From the NCBI GenBank assembly GCA_031290325.1, contig JAITNU010000072.1:1-14691 (forward strand): DNA of 14,691 nt, written 5' to 3'. The translations under genes and the position numbers were made by a program. The notes beneath the pieces are model-generated. The model did not search any database. It saw only the letters and a list, made by a program, of their open reading frames with translations, and was not told where the DNA came from. Numbering within the stretch: position 1 is the first letter of the stretch; each line of letters starts with the position of its first letter. Positions 6,588 through 13,159 of the stretch are shown one piece after another. The DNA comes from Treponema sp. GTDB lineage: Bacteria > Spirochaetota > Spirochaetia > Treponematales > Breznakiellaceae.

Positions 6588-9156
6588 AGGTAAGTTCCGC
6601 ATCCTCCGGTTTCTTTTCCACGTTTACCGTGTCCCCTTCCTTGATCTTGCCTGCGATAATGGCCTTGGCCAGGGGATTTTCCAATTCCCCCTGGATAGTC
6701 CGCTTCAGGGGCCGTGCCCCGAATAGGGGATCATAGCCCCGTTCAGCAAGAAGCTCCTTGGCATCGGCGGTGATGTTCAGCGTGATCTTCCGTTCGGTTA
6801 AGCGCTCGACAAGGCGCCTCAGTTGGATATCCACGATCTTGCCGATCTCTGCTTTGCCCAGGTGGTTGAAGATCACCGTCTCGTCAATACGGTTTAAGAA
6901 TTCCGGCCGGAAGCTCTGTTTGAGGAGTTCAAGTAAAGCATCCTTGATATCCGCCGGCTGTTTTGCTTCGAGGATAAGGTCGGACCCCAGGTTACTGGTC
7001 ATAATAATGATGACGTTTTTGAAGTCCACTACCCGGCCCTGGCCATCGGTCAGGCGGCCGTCATCGAGGATCTGGAGGAATACGTTGAATACCTCGGGGT
7101 GGGCCTTCTCGATCTCGTCAAAGAGGATGACGCTGTAAGGCCGCCGCCGCACCGCTTCAGTGAGCTGTCCCCCTTGCTCGTAGCCCACATACCCAGGGGG
7201 CGCCCCAATAAGGCGGCTTACCGAATGTTTTTCTCCGTACTCGCTCAGGTCTATACGGGTGAGGGCCTTTTCATCGTTAAAGAGAAAGTCCGCCAGGGTT
7301 TTGGCCAGTTCAGTTTTCCCCACCCCCGTAGGGCCCAGAAACAGGAAGGACCCCAGGGGCCGGGCCGCGTCGGAGAGGCCCGCCTTGTTCCGCCTGATGG
7401 CATCTGCCACCACGCCAACGGCCAGGTCCTGGCCCACCACGCGGTTTCCCAGTACCTGCTCCAAGTCGAGGTATTTCTGGAGTTCCCCTGAGAGCATTTT
7501 CGATATAGGAATCCCCGTCCAGGTGGATACCACTTGGGCAATATCCTCCTCACTCACCTCCTCCCGGAGCAGGGCCGTTTCCTCCTGCTTCGTCTCCATC
7601 AGGTCCGTGAGGGCCTTGAGCTTCTTCTGGGCCTCTGGAATGCGGCCATGCTTGACCTCCGCAGCCTTGGCCAGATTCCCCTCCCGTTCATACCGGGTTT
7701 CTTCGATTTTGAGTTCCTCAATACGCTGTTTTAAATCCCGGATCTGGGCTATATCCTGCTTCTCACTATCCCATCGGGCCTTCATGGCATCCCGTTCAGC
7801 CCCAAGATCGGCGATTTCCTTTTCCAGCTTTCCGAGCCGTTCTTTGGAGGCATCGTCTTCTTCCCGCTGCAGGGCCTGCTTTTCAATAGAAAGCTGCAAG
7901 AGCCGGCGTTCCAGTTTATCCAGTTCTGTGGGACGGCTGTCCAGTTCCATCTTAAGCCGGCTTGCGGCCTCGTCCACCAGGTCAATGGCCTTGTCCGGCA
8001 GAAAGCGGCTCGTAATGTACCGGTTCGAGAGGGTCGCGGCAGACACCAGGGCATCGTCCTTTATCCGCACCCCGTGGTGTACCTCGTAGCGTTCTTTAAG
8101 CCCCCGGAGTATGGCGATAGTATCCTCCACCGAAGGTTCCGCAGTATAGACCTGCTGGAAGCGTCGTTCCAGGGCAGCGTCTTTCTCAATGTACTTGCGG
8201 TACTCATCCAAAGTGGTGGCCCCAATACATCGCAGCTCCCCCCGTGCCAGGGCAGGTTTGAGGAGATTCGACGCGTCCGTGGCGCCTTCCGCAGCACCTG
8301 CCCCCACCAGGGTGTGGAGTTCATCAATGAAGAGGATAATCTTCCCATCAGAAGCCTGGATATCGTGGATTACCGCCTTGAGGCGTTCCTCAAATTCCCC
8401 CCGGAACTTCGCCCCGGCCACCAGGGCACCCAGGTCCAAGGCGAGGAGCTTCTTGCCCTTAAGCCCTTCAGGTACGTCCCCGGCCACAATACGTCGGGCA
8501 AGCCCCTCGGCAATGGCGGTCTTCCCCACCCCTGGCTCACCGATGAGGACCGGGTTATTCTTGGTCCGCCGGGACAGCACCTGCATCACCCGGCGGATCT
8601 CCTCATCCCGGCCTATCACCGGATCGAGCTTCTCCTGCCGCGCCAGGGCGGTGAGGTCCCGGCAATACTTATCCAGCACCTGGTATTTGTCCTCGGGGTT
8701 CTGGTCGGTGATCCGGGTGTTCCCCCGGACCTGCTTCAGCGCCCCGAGAATGGCGTTCTTGGTAACCCCTGCTTTTTTCAGAAGCTCCGCCGTCTTCCCC
8801 TCCCCAGCGGCAATCGCAATGAGGATGTGTTCCGTAGAAACATACTCGTCTTTGAGAGAAGCGGCCTCGGTTTCGGCTTTGGCAAGGATCTTGGAGGCTG
8901 CAGAAGAAAAATAAAGCTGCGCCGCTTCCCCGTAAATTTTGGGAGTCGCCGTGGTCAGGGCCTCCACCCCCTGGGTAATGTGGGCAATATCCGCCCCGAT
9001 CCGTTCAATGATAGGGGTAACAATGCCGTCCTGCTGCCGCAGCAGGGCCAACAAGATATGTTCAATCTCCACCTGGGAATGATCCGCTTTTTGGGCAATA
9101 GCGGAGGCTTCATTGAGCGACTCCTGGGCTTTGATGGTTAGTTTTTCGTAATCCAT
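6571..9156 (-). CDS. clpB: ATP-dependent disaggregase ClpB
   Basis: ClpB is a hexameric AAA+ chaperone that threads aggregated proteins through its pore together with DnaK. The 861 residues show the N-domain (1-145), first ATPase with Walker A GEPGVGKT (206-213) and Walker B ILFIDE (about 274-279), a complete coiled-coil middle domain (about 400-525), which separates ClpB from ClpA/ClpC, second ATPase with Walker A GPTGVGKT (608-615), the pore motif GYVGYEQGG and Walker B ILFDEIEKAHPE, and a normal C-terminal domain. No ClpP-binding IGF/L loop was noticed. A minus-strand promoter ends 6 nt before the ATG. I see neither a CIRCE-type operator nor a ribosome site. The 3' end overlaps cobS by 17 bp. 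Confidence 0.96.
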   Translation of the reverse strand: MDYEKLTIKAQESLNEASAIAQKADHSQVEIEHILLALLRQQDGIVTPIIERIGADIAHITQGVEALTTATPKIYGEAAQLYFSSAASKILAKAETEAASLKDEYVSTEHILIAIAAGEGKTAELLKKAGVTKNAILGALKQVRGNTRITDQNPEDKYQVLDKYCRDLTALARQEKLDPVIGRDEEIRRVMQVLSRRTKNNPVLIGEPGVGKTAIAEGLARRIVAGDVPEGLKGKKLLALDLGALVAGAKFRGEFEERLKAVIHDIQASDGKIILFIDELHTLVGAGAAEGATDASNLLKPALARGELRCIGATTLDEYRKYIEKDAALERRFQQVYTAEPSVEDTIAILRGLKERYEVHHGVRIKDDALVSAATLSNRYITSRFLPDKAIDLVDEAASRLKMELDSRPTELDKLERRLLQLSIEKQALQREEDDASKERLGKLEKEIADLGAERDAMKARWDSEKQDIAQIRDLKQRIEELKIEETRYEREGNLAKAAEVKHGRIPEAQKKLKALTDLMETKQEETALLREEVSEEDIAQVVSTWTGIPISKMLSGELQKYLDLEQVLGNRVVGQDLAVGVVADAIRRNKAGLSDAARPLGSFLFLGPTGVGKTELAKTLADFLFNDEKALTRIDLSEYGEKHSVSRLIGAPPGYVGYEQGGQLTEAVRRRPYSVILFDEIEKAHPEVFNVFLQILDDGRLTDGQGRVVDFKNVIIIMTSNLGSDLILEAKQPADIKDALLELLKQSFRPEFLNRIDETVIFNHLGKAEIGKIVDIQLRRLVERLTERKITLNITADAKELLAERGYDPLFGARPLKRTIQGELENPLAKAIIAGKIKEGDTVNVEKKPEDAELTFKKGR

Positions 9157-9162
9157 ACCTAT

Positions 9163-9191
9163 AAGATAAAAAAAGGAGAAACCAGGGGCAA
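9163..9191 (-). promoter_or_regulatory. clpB promoter, leaderless arrangement
   Basis: On the minus strand TTGCCC (9186-9191), a 17-bp spacer and TATCTT (9163-9168, 4/6) are followed by only 6 nt before the clpB ATG at 9156. The hexamers are moderate matches. The start of transcription would fall on or beside the ATG. Confidence 0.45.
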
Positions 9192-9305
9192 GGTATCAAT
9201 CCCTATTGGAATACTTTCCTGTATATGGAGTGTAATGGTATGAATATCAGAGAAATTATGTCAGAACTGGTATTACCAAAAAATACCGTGATGCAGAAGG
9301 GCTTC

Positions 9306-9334
9306 TTGTAAAGCAGCCGATGCCGGGCTATAGT
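9306..9334 (+). promoter_or_regulatory. ruvB-queA promoter, leaderless arrangement
   Basis: TTGTAA (9306-9311, 4/6), a 17-bp spacer and TATAGT (9329-9334, 5/6) end 9 nt before ATG 9344. The alternative in-frame ATG at 9320 lies between the two hexamers, so it should not be transcribed from this promoter; this supports the shorter ruvB start. No ribosome site precedes either ATG. Confidence 0.5.
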
Positions 9335-9343
9335 TCTTTCATA

Positions 9344-10471
9344 ATGGGAAAAGCAAAAGCTGCGACAAAGTCTGACGGGAAAAACGCCGGGGAAGGGCAA
9401 TCCCCTAATGAAAAAAATGAAAAAAATCCCCCCGAGGAGCAAGTAGCGGGCATCCTCCATCCTGAAACCCCTTTGGTGGAAGATGAGCGGGACTTTTCCC
9501 TGCGGCCCCGGACCCTCAGGGAATTTGTGGGCCAGACCGCGATGAAGGACAATCTGGCGGTTTTTATTGCTGCAGCCAAAGGACGGCAGGAAAGCCTGGA
9601 TCACCTGTTCCTGACCGGACCACCGGGGCTGGGAAAGACCACTTTAGCCCAGGTAGTGGCCCATGAACTGGAGACGGATTTCAAGGTAACCTCTGCGCCG
9701 GCCCTGGATAAGCCCAAGGACCTGGCGGGGATTCTCACCACGGTAACGGAAAAGACGGTGTTCTTCATTGATGAGATACACCGGCTCAAACCTACGATTG
9801 AAGAAATGCTGTACATTGCCATGGAAGACTATGAGCTTGACTGGATCATCGGGCAAGGCCCCAGCGCCCGGACCATCAGGATTCCGATCCCTTCTTTTAC
9901 CCTGGTAGGGGCTACCACCAAGGCGGGGAATGTCTCAAGCCCCCTGGTGAGCCGCTTTGGTATAACCTGCCGTTTTTCCTTTTATGAACAGCCTGAGATA
10001 GAAGCCATTATCCGGCGTTCTGCAGGGATACTGAAGATTGCTATTGAGGATGACGCCGCCGCCCTCCTGGGGGTTTCTGCCCGTGGGACCCCGCGGGTGG
10101 CGAACCGGCTTTTAAGGCGTATGCGGGACTTTGCCCAGGTCCTGGGGGCAGCTTCCATTACCCGGCAGGTCGTGGAAGAGGGGCTTAAGCGGCTTGAAAT
10201 CGATGCGCTGGGTCTTGAAAAACACGACCGGGAGATACTCCGCATCATCATTGAGCGGTACCACGGCGGCCCTGTGGGGGCTGAGACCCTGGCCATCTCG
10301 GTGGGGGAAGTGGTGGATACCCTGGAGGACTACTACGAGCCATACCTCATCCAGTCAGGGCTGCTACAGCGCACCTCCCGCGGCAGGCTGGTAACTGATC
10401 TGGCATACAAACATCTGGGCCTTGCCAGGAGCCAGAGTGATACTCATGAAGCGAACGGATTTCTCTTTTAA
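9344..10471 (+). CDS. ruvB: Holliday junction branch migration ATPase RuvB
   Basis: RuvB is the hexameric motor that, with RuvA, drives branch migration of Holliday junctions. From ATG 9344 it has 375 residues. The first 45 form a charged, low-complexity extension (many Lys, Glu, Asn) not needed in most RuvB proteins. Then come LRPRTLREFVGQ, Walker A GPPGLGKT (92-99), Walker B FFIDEIH (140-146), sensor 1 GATTKAG (189-195), the arginine-finger region SRFGITCRF (203-211) and the C-terminal winged helix with GGPVGAETLA and YEPYLIQSGLLQRT. ruvA and ruvC are not adjacent. The 3' end overlaps queA by 26 bp, a common ruvB-queA linkage. Confidence 0.95.
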   Translation: MGKAKAATKSDGKNAGEGQSPNEKNEKNPPEEQVAGILHPETPLVEDERDFSLRPRTLREFVGQTAMKDNLAVFIAAAKGRQESLDHLFLTGPPGLGKTTLAQVVAHELETDFKVTSAPALDKPKDLAGILTTVTEKTVFFIDEIHRLKPTIEEMLYIAMEDYELDWIIGQGPSARTIRIPIPSFTLVGATTKAGNVSSPLVSRFGITCRFSFYEQPEIEAIIRRSAGILKIAIEDDAAALLGVSARGTPRVANRLLRRMRDFAQVLGAASITRQVVEEGLKRLEIDALGLEKHDREILRIIIERYHGGPVGAETLAISVGEVVDTLEDYYEPYLIQSGLLQRTSRGRLVTDLAYKHLGLARSQSDTHEANGFLF

Positions 10472-11459
10472 GCTGCCTGAGCAGCTCATCGCCCAGTTTC
10501 CCCCGGAGCAGCGGGGACAAAGCCGGCTCATGGTACTGGACCGGACGAGCCGCAGGCACCATTGGGTTAGGGACTTACCTGAACTGCTGGAACCAGGTTC
10601 CCTTTTGGTGTTCAACAATTCCCGGGTACGGAAGGCCCGGATCCGGGGGGTCTCAAGGGCAAGCGGCGCCTCAGTTGAATTGCTCCTGGTAACAAAGCTG
10701 GATGAGTGGACCTGGAAAGCCCTGGTACCCCGCGCCCGGCGGCGGCGGTCCGGGAGCAGGTATCTCTTTGAAGGGGGAATCGAAGGGGAAATTACCGAAG
10801 AAGCAGGGTCCTTCAGAATGATCCGGTTTGACCATCCCGTTGGTGATGAATGGCTTGAGGTACATGGCCATATCCCCCTGCCACCCTATATCAAACGGCG
10901 GGACCTTCCTGCAGACAGTGAACGGTATCAGACGGTGTATGCCGCATCCCCCGGCTCTGCTGCGGCGCCCACCGCAGGCTTGCACTTTACCCATGAACTC
11001 CTTTCCCAATTGGCAGAGCGGGGCATAGAAACGGCCTTTATCACCCTCCAGGTGGGGCTTGGCACCTTTCTCCCGGTGCGGACCGAGCACATCGAGGATC
11101 ATGCCATGCATGAGGAAGTCTTCAGCATTGACGAACCCACGGCCCGCCGGATTGAGCAGGCCAAGGCCGAAGGCCGAAAGCTCATTGCCGTGGGGACCAC
11201 CAGCGTCCGTACCTTAGAATCCGCCTGGCACGGGGAGGCACTGGTACGCGGAACAGGGACCACCTCCATCTTTATATACCCTGGCTATACTTTTAAGGTG
11301 ATAGACGGCATCTTTACCAACTTCCACACCCCGGAATCCACCCTGCTCATGCTGGTCTCTGCCTTTGCAGGCCGGGAATACATCTTAGCGAGCTATACCG
11401 AAGCGATCAGGGAAGGGTACCGGTTCTTCAGCTACGGGGATGCGATGCTGCTCTTGTGA
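10446..11459 (+). CDS. queA: S-adenosylmethionine:tRNA ribosyltransferase-isomerase QueA
   Basis: QueA moves the ribosyl part of S-adenosylmethionine onto preQ1 at tRNA position 34 and forms epoxyqueuosine. The 337-residue product starts with the family-typical MKRTDFSFKLPEQLIAQ. Further motifs are LLVFNNSRVRKAR, GHIPLPPYIKR, YAASPGSAAAPTAGLHFT, GLGTFLPVR and the C-terminal TNFHTPESTLLMLVSAFAG. ATG 10446 fits better than a TTG eight codons upstream. It lies inside the end of ruvB, so translation is likely coupled. The stop is 9 bp from the stop of convergent comF. Confidence 0.95.
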   Translation: MKRTDFSFKLPEQLIAQFPPEQRGQSRLMVLDRTSRRHHWVRDLPELLEPGSLLVFNNSRVRKARIRGVSRASGASVELLLVTKLDEWTWKALVPRARRRRSGSRYLFEGGIEGEITEEAGSFRMIRFDHPVGDEWLEVHGHIPLPPYIKRRDLPADSERYQTVYAASPGSAAAPTAGLHFTHELLSQLAERGIETAFITLQVGLGTFLPVRTEHIEDHAMHEEVFSIDEPTARRIEQAKAEGRKLIAVGTTSVRTLESAWHGEALVRGTGTTSIFIYPGYTFKVIDGIFTNFHTPESTLLMLVSAFAGREYILASYTEAIREGYRFFSYGDAMLLL

Positions 11460-11468
11460 GTTATAGCC

Positions 11469-12194
11469 CTAATCATAAAAAAGACACACCCCATAGACCT
11501 GTTCAGCGCCTCCTCCTTTGAGGGCCGCGGCGCAGGCATCCATAGTAGACCCGGTGGTGAACACATCGTCAAACAGGACCACTTCCCGGGGGACCTTTTT
11601 GGTACAGCGAATCCGGCCCAGGAGATTGGTTTTCCGGTTTTCCCCGCTCAGTTCCTTCTGGCTTTGTGAGGGAAGCCGTTTAAGACAGCGGTATAGGGGA
11701 AGGCTCCCTTCCTGCGGTGATGTGCGTTCAAGCAGCCGTGCCAGGTATTCAATCTGATCCCAGCCGGTCTGTTTTATCTTTCCTGGCCTTGGCGGAACCG
11801 GTATCCAGACAGGGTTTCTCAGGAGCGAGGCAGGGAACAGGGAAAGCCCCTGGATGAGTTTTTCCTGAAAGAAATTGCCCAAAGCCCGGTGCTTGCCGAA
11901 TTTATAGGCCCTGAGCAGGGTTCGATACGCCCCGGTATAGGGAAAGAGGGTCATTACCCGGTCAAAATGATATGTCCGTTCCCGGCAGCTTAGGCAGCGC
12001 CCCTGTTCAGAAATGAGGGGACGTCCGCATAGAGCACAGCGGGCCTCCCGATCTATAACAAAGCCGGGCATACAATCCCGGCATAAGCCATACCAGGCTT
12101 CCTCTGAGTCAAGGAGCATCCTGCCGCAGCTTGCGCAGCCGGAAGGAAACAGGTATTCCCTGAGCAGCGCGGGGAGGTGTACACAATGGTTCAT
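11469..12194 (-). CDS. comF: ComF-family amidophosphoribosyltransferase-like protein
   Basis: ComF proteins carry a zinc-binding N-terminus and a phosphoribosyltransferase fold, and aid uptake of single-stranded DNA in competent bacteria. In organisms without known competence the role is unclear. The 241 residues contain four CxxC pairs (Cys20/23, 38/41, 53/56, 67/70), an IPVPPRPGKIKQTGWDQ segment (131-147) and the PRPP-binding motif VVLFDDVFTTGST (205-217). The minus-strand frame stays open to 12890, but that longer N-terminal part is antisense to pyrI and does not look like protein. ATG 12194 is therefore the real start. It has no clear ribosome site. Divergent pyrI starts 75 bp away. Confidence 0.88.
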   Translation of the reverse strand: MNHCVHLPALLREYLFPSGCASCGRMLLDSEEAWYGLCRDCMPGFVIDREARCALCGRPLISEQGRCLSCRERTYHFDRVMTLFPYTGAYRTLLRAYKFGKHRALGNFFQEKLIQGLSLFPASLLRNPVWIPVPPRPGKIKQTGWDQIEYLARLLERTSPQEGSLPLYRCLKRLPSQSQKELSGENRKTNLLGRIRCTKKVPREVVLFDDVFTTGSTMDACAAALKGGGAEQVYGVCLFYD

Positions 12195-12269
12195 ACTTGC
12201 TATACGGAGTTGAAACGTGGTTTTGCATGGGGGTATCATTGCCATCAATTTTGTGATAGGAATATACCT

Positions 12270-12704
12270 ATGCTGAACATCGCGCAAATAAGGAATGGAA
12301 TCGTCATCGATCACATTAAAGCCGGACAGGGTATCAAGATTTTCAACTGGCTTGGACTTGACAAGCTCCCCCACACGGTGGCCTTTGTGGTAAACGCCTG
12401 CTCCAACCGTATGGGCCGGAAGGATATCATCAAAATCGACAATACCATCACCATTAACCTCGACATTCTCGGTATCATCGACCCGAATATCACGGTGAAT
12501 ATCATTGAAAGGGAACAGATAAGCGAGAAGATCCACCTGAAACTCCCCCAGCGGGTGGAGGATGTCCTCATCTGTAAAAATCCCCGGTGCATTACTTCCA
12601 CGGAAAAGTATATCCCCCATATTTTTTACCTGGAAAACCAGGAACTGCGGACCTACCGCTGCGAATACTGCGACGAAATCCGCTTTGCCGGAGATTTCCG
12701 GTAA
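12270..12704 (+). CDS. pyrI: Aspartate carbamoyltransferase regulatory subunit PyrI
   Basis: PyrI binds nucleotides (CTP, ATP) and gives allosteric control to the PyrB catalytic trimers in pyrimidine synthesis. The 144 residues match the family throughout: IRNGIVIDHIKAGQG at the nucleotide-binding domain, NRMGRKDIIKI (46-56), TVNIIE (75-80) and a zinc site with Cys102, 107, 131 and 134 in C-x4-C...C-x2-C. A longer frame from 12177 exists, but its extra residues are unlike PyrI and run into the comF start region. A weak AGGA (12258-12261) lies 8 nt before ATG 12270. pyrB is not next to it here, which is unusual because the two genes are normally adjacent or fused. Confidence 0.9.
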   Translation: MLNIAQIRNGIVIDHIKAGQGIKIFNWLGLDKLPHTVAFVVNACSNRMGRKDIIKIDNTITINLDILGIIDPNITVNIIEREQISEKIHLKLPQRVEDVLICKNPRCITSTEKYIPHIFYLENQELRTYRCEYCDEIRFAGDFR

Positions 12705-12735
12705 GTTGCTACTTCTCCGGGGGCGACCTGGATCC

Positions 12736-12760
12736 GGCTTCAAAGCCCTCAAATCTTTTT
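12736..12760 (+). terminator. Possible weak terminator of pyrI
   Basis: A short GC hairpin GGCT-TCAA-AGCC (12736-12747) is followed, after a 6-nt gap, by T-rich runs (12754-12760 and beyond). The stem is only 4 bp and the T-tract is displaced, so this is a weak candidate. The T-runs also sit just upstream of the next promoter. Confidence 0.3.
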
Positions 12761-12771
12761 TATCTTTTTTC

Positions 12772-12800
12772 TTGACAAAAAATGCTGCTTCGTATATACT
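12772..12800 (+). promoter_or_regulatory. Strong sigma70 promoter of the structured RNA
   Basis: A perfect TTGACA (12772-12777), a 17-bp spacer and TATACT (12795-12800, 5/6) form the best promoter in the window, with T-rich DNA upstream. The start of transcription should be near 12807. No ORF with a start codon and ribosome site follows closely, so the direct product looks like RNA. Confidence 0.75.
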
Positions 12801-12806
12801 ATATTT

Positions 12807-12938
12807 AGTATCTGTGGAATGACCTGCAAGCAATCGTCGTCCACACCGTCCGTTGGGCGGGGAATATACATCCAGTCCGATAGGACGCAAGGTTTTCCCA
12901 TGAAGGTCACCGCATCTAAGTTGAGGTGTTATATTTTT
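12807..12938 (+). ncRNA. Candidate structured RNA or leader, class unknown
   Basis: The stretch after the strong promoter folds by eye into a closed multi-branch shape. TGTGG-AA-TGACCT (12813-12825) pairs with AGGTCA-CCGCA (12904-12914), giving 11 bp with a 2-nt bulge and one G-U pair. Inside are the hairpins CCGTCC-GTT-GGGCGG (12846-12860) and GTCC-GATA-GGAC (12875-12886), the latter possibly enclosed by GGAA (12861-12864) with TTCC (12895-12898). A competing pairing also exists: TGTGGA (12813-12818) with TCCACA (12840-12845). The 3' strand of the closing stem overlaps a terminator-like hairpin. A GACGCAA word recalls the c-di-GMP-I riboswitch, but the rest of that consensus is absent; I also see no 4.5S or tmRNA signature. 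It could be a riboswitch-like leader for the downstream chemoreceptor or an independent small RNA, including a diverged 6S RNA. Confidence 0.5.
12908..12938 (+). terminator. Terminator-like hairpin at the end of the structured RNA
   Basis: CACC (12908-12911) can pair with GGTG (12925-12928), or in a shifted register GCATCT (12912-12917) with AGGTGT (12924-12929) using wobbles. A T-rich stretch with five Ts ends at 12938. The stem is weak. It cannot form together with the closing stem of the RNA because they share 12908-12914. Confidence 0.35.
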
Positions 12939-13037
12939 GTGTCTCGCCCTCCCCCTATGTATATTTTATTACAGGTGTTTTGTTTTTTTTAGACTGTTTG
13001 ATAACCATAATATGTGGCTTTATCAAATTTGAGCGAC

Positions 13038-13062
13038 TCTTATGACCGTTGTCGTAATAAGA
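13038..13062 (+). promoter_or_regulatory. Hairpin over the start of the small ORF
   Basis: TCTTAT-GAC (13038-13046) pairs with GTC (13051-13053) and ATAAGA (13057-13062), with a CGTT loop and a 3-nt bulge. The ATG of the small ORF (13042-13044) lies in the 5' strand, so the fold would hide it. Function is inferred only. Confidence 0.3.
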
Positions 13063-13149
13063 CTTTCCCTGATGCTGTTCAATCGTACTATCAATATCCT
13101 GTCAAAGGAAAGCGTTGGACGGCTCGCGGATGATGTCTCCAAAGCGTAA
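13042..13149 (+). CDS. Possible 35-residue leader peptide before the chemoreceptor
   Basis: ATG 13042 opens a 35-codon frame that ends at TAA 13147-13149. The product has a hydrophobic first half (VVVIRLSLMLF) and a charged second half ending GRLADDVSKA. The stop overlaps the first bases of the AAAGGAG ribosome site of the chemoreceptor gene, whose ATG is 10 bp on, so coupled translation is possible. The upstream ribosome signal is weak and a hairpin covers the ATG. A chance ORF cannot be excluded. Confidence 0.3.
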   Translation: MTVVVIRLSLMLFNRTINILSKESVGRLADDVSKA

Positions 13150-13159
13150 AGGAGTTTTT

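Noticed and set aside
5754..6602. Minus-strand 282-codon frame opposite cobS
   Set aside because: Its composition (Gln, Gly and Lys rich, repetitive) is that of an antisense shadow, whereas cobS has full family motifs.
8074..9141. Long plus-strand frame (355 codons) opposite clpB, and a second one at 8189-8914
   Set aside because: These are shadows of the high-GC clpB coding strand with no protein-like motifs.
9169..9178. GGAG after an A-run upstream of ruvB on the plus strand, as a ribosome site
   Set aside because: No start codon with a meaningful ORF follows at suitable spacing; on the other strand it is part of the clpB promoter spacer.
9225..9311. 28-codon ORF between clpB and ruvB
   Set aside because: It has no ribosome site or fitting promoter and extends into the ruvB -35 box; likely chance.
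12195..12890. N-terminal half of a 473-codon minus-strand frame continuous with comF
   Set aside because: It is antisense to the clearly recognisable pyrI and does not resemble ComF; the zinc-finger N-terminus of ComF begins at ATG 12194.
12807..12938. Structured RNA as a c-di-GMP-I riboswitch
   Set aside because: Only the GACGCAA word resembles the class; the conserved GCAAACC segment, GNRA-capped stem and receptor stem are not present.
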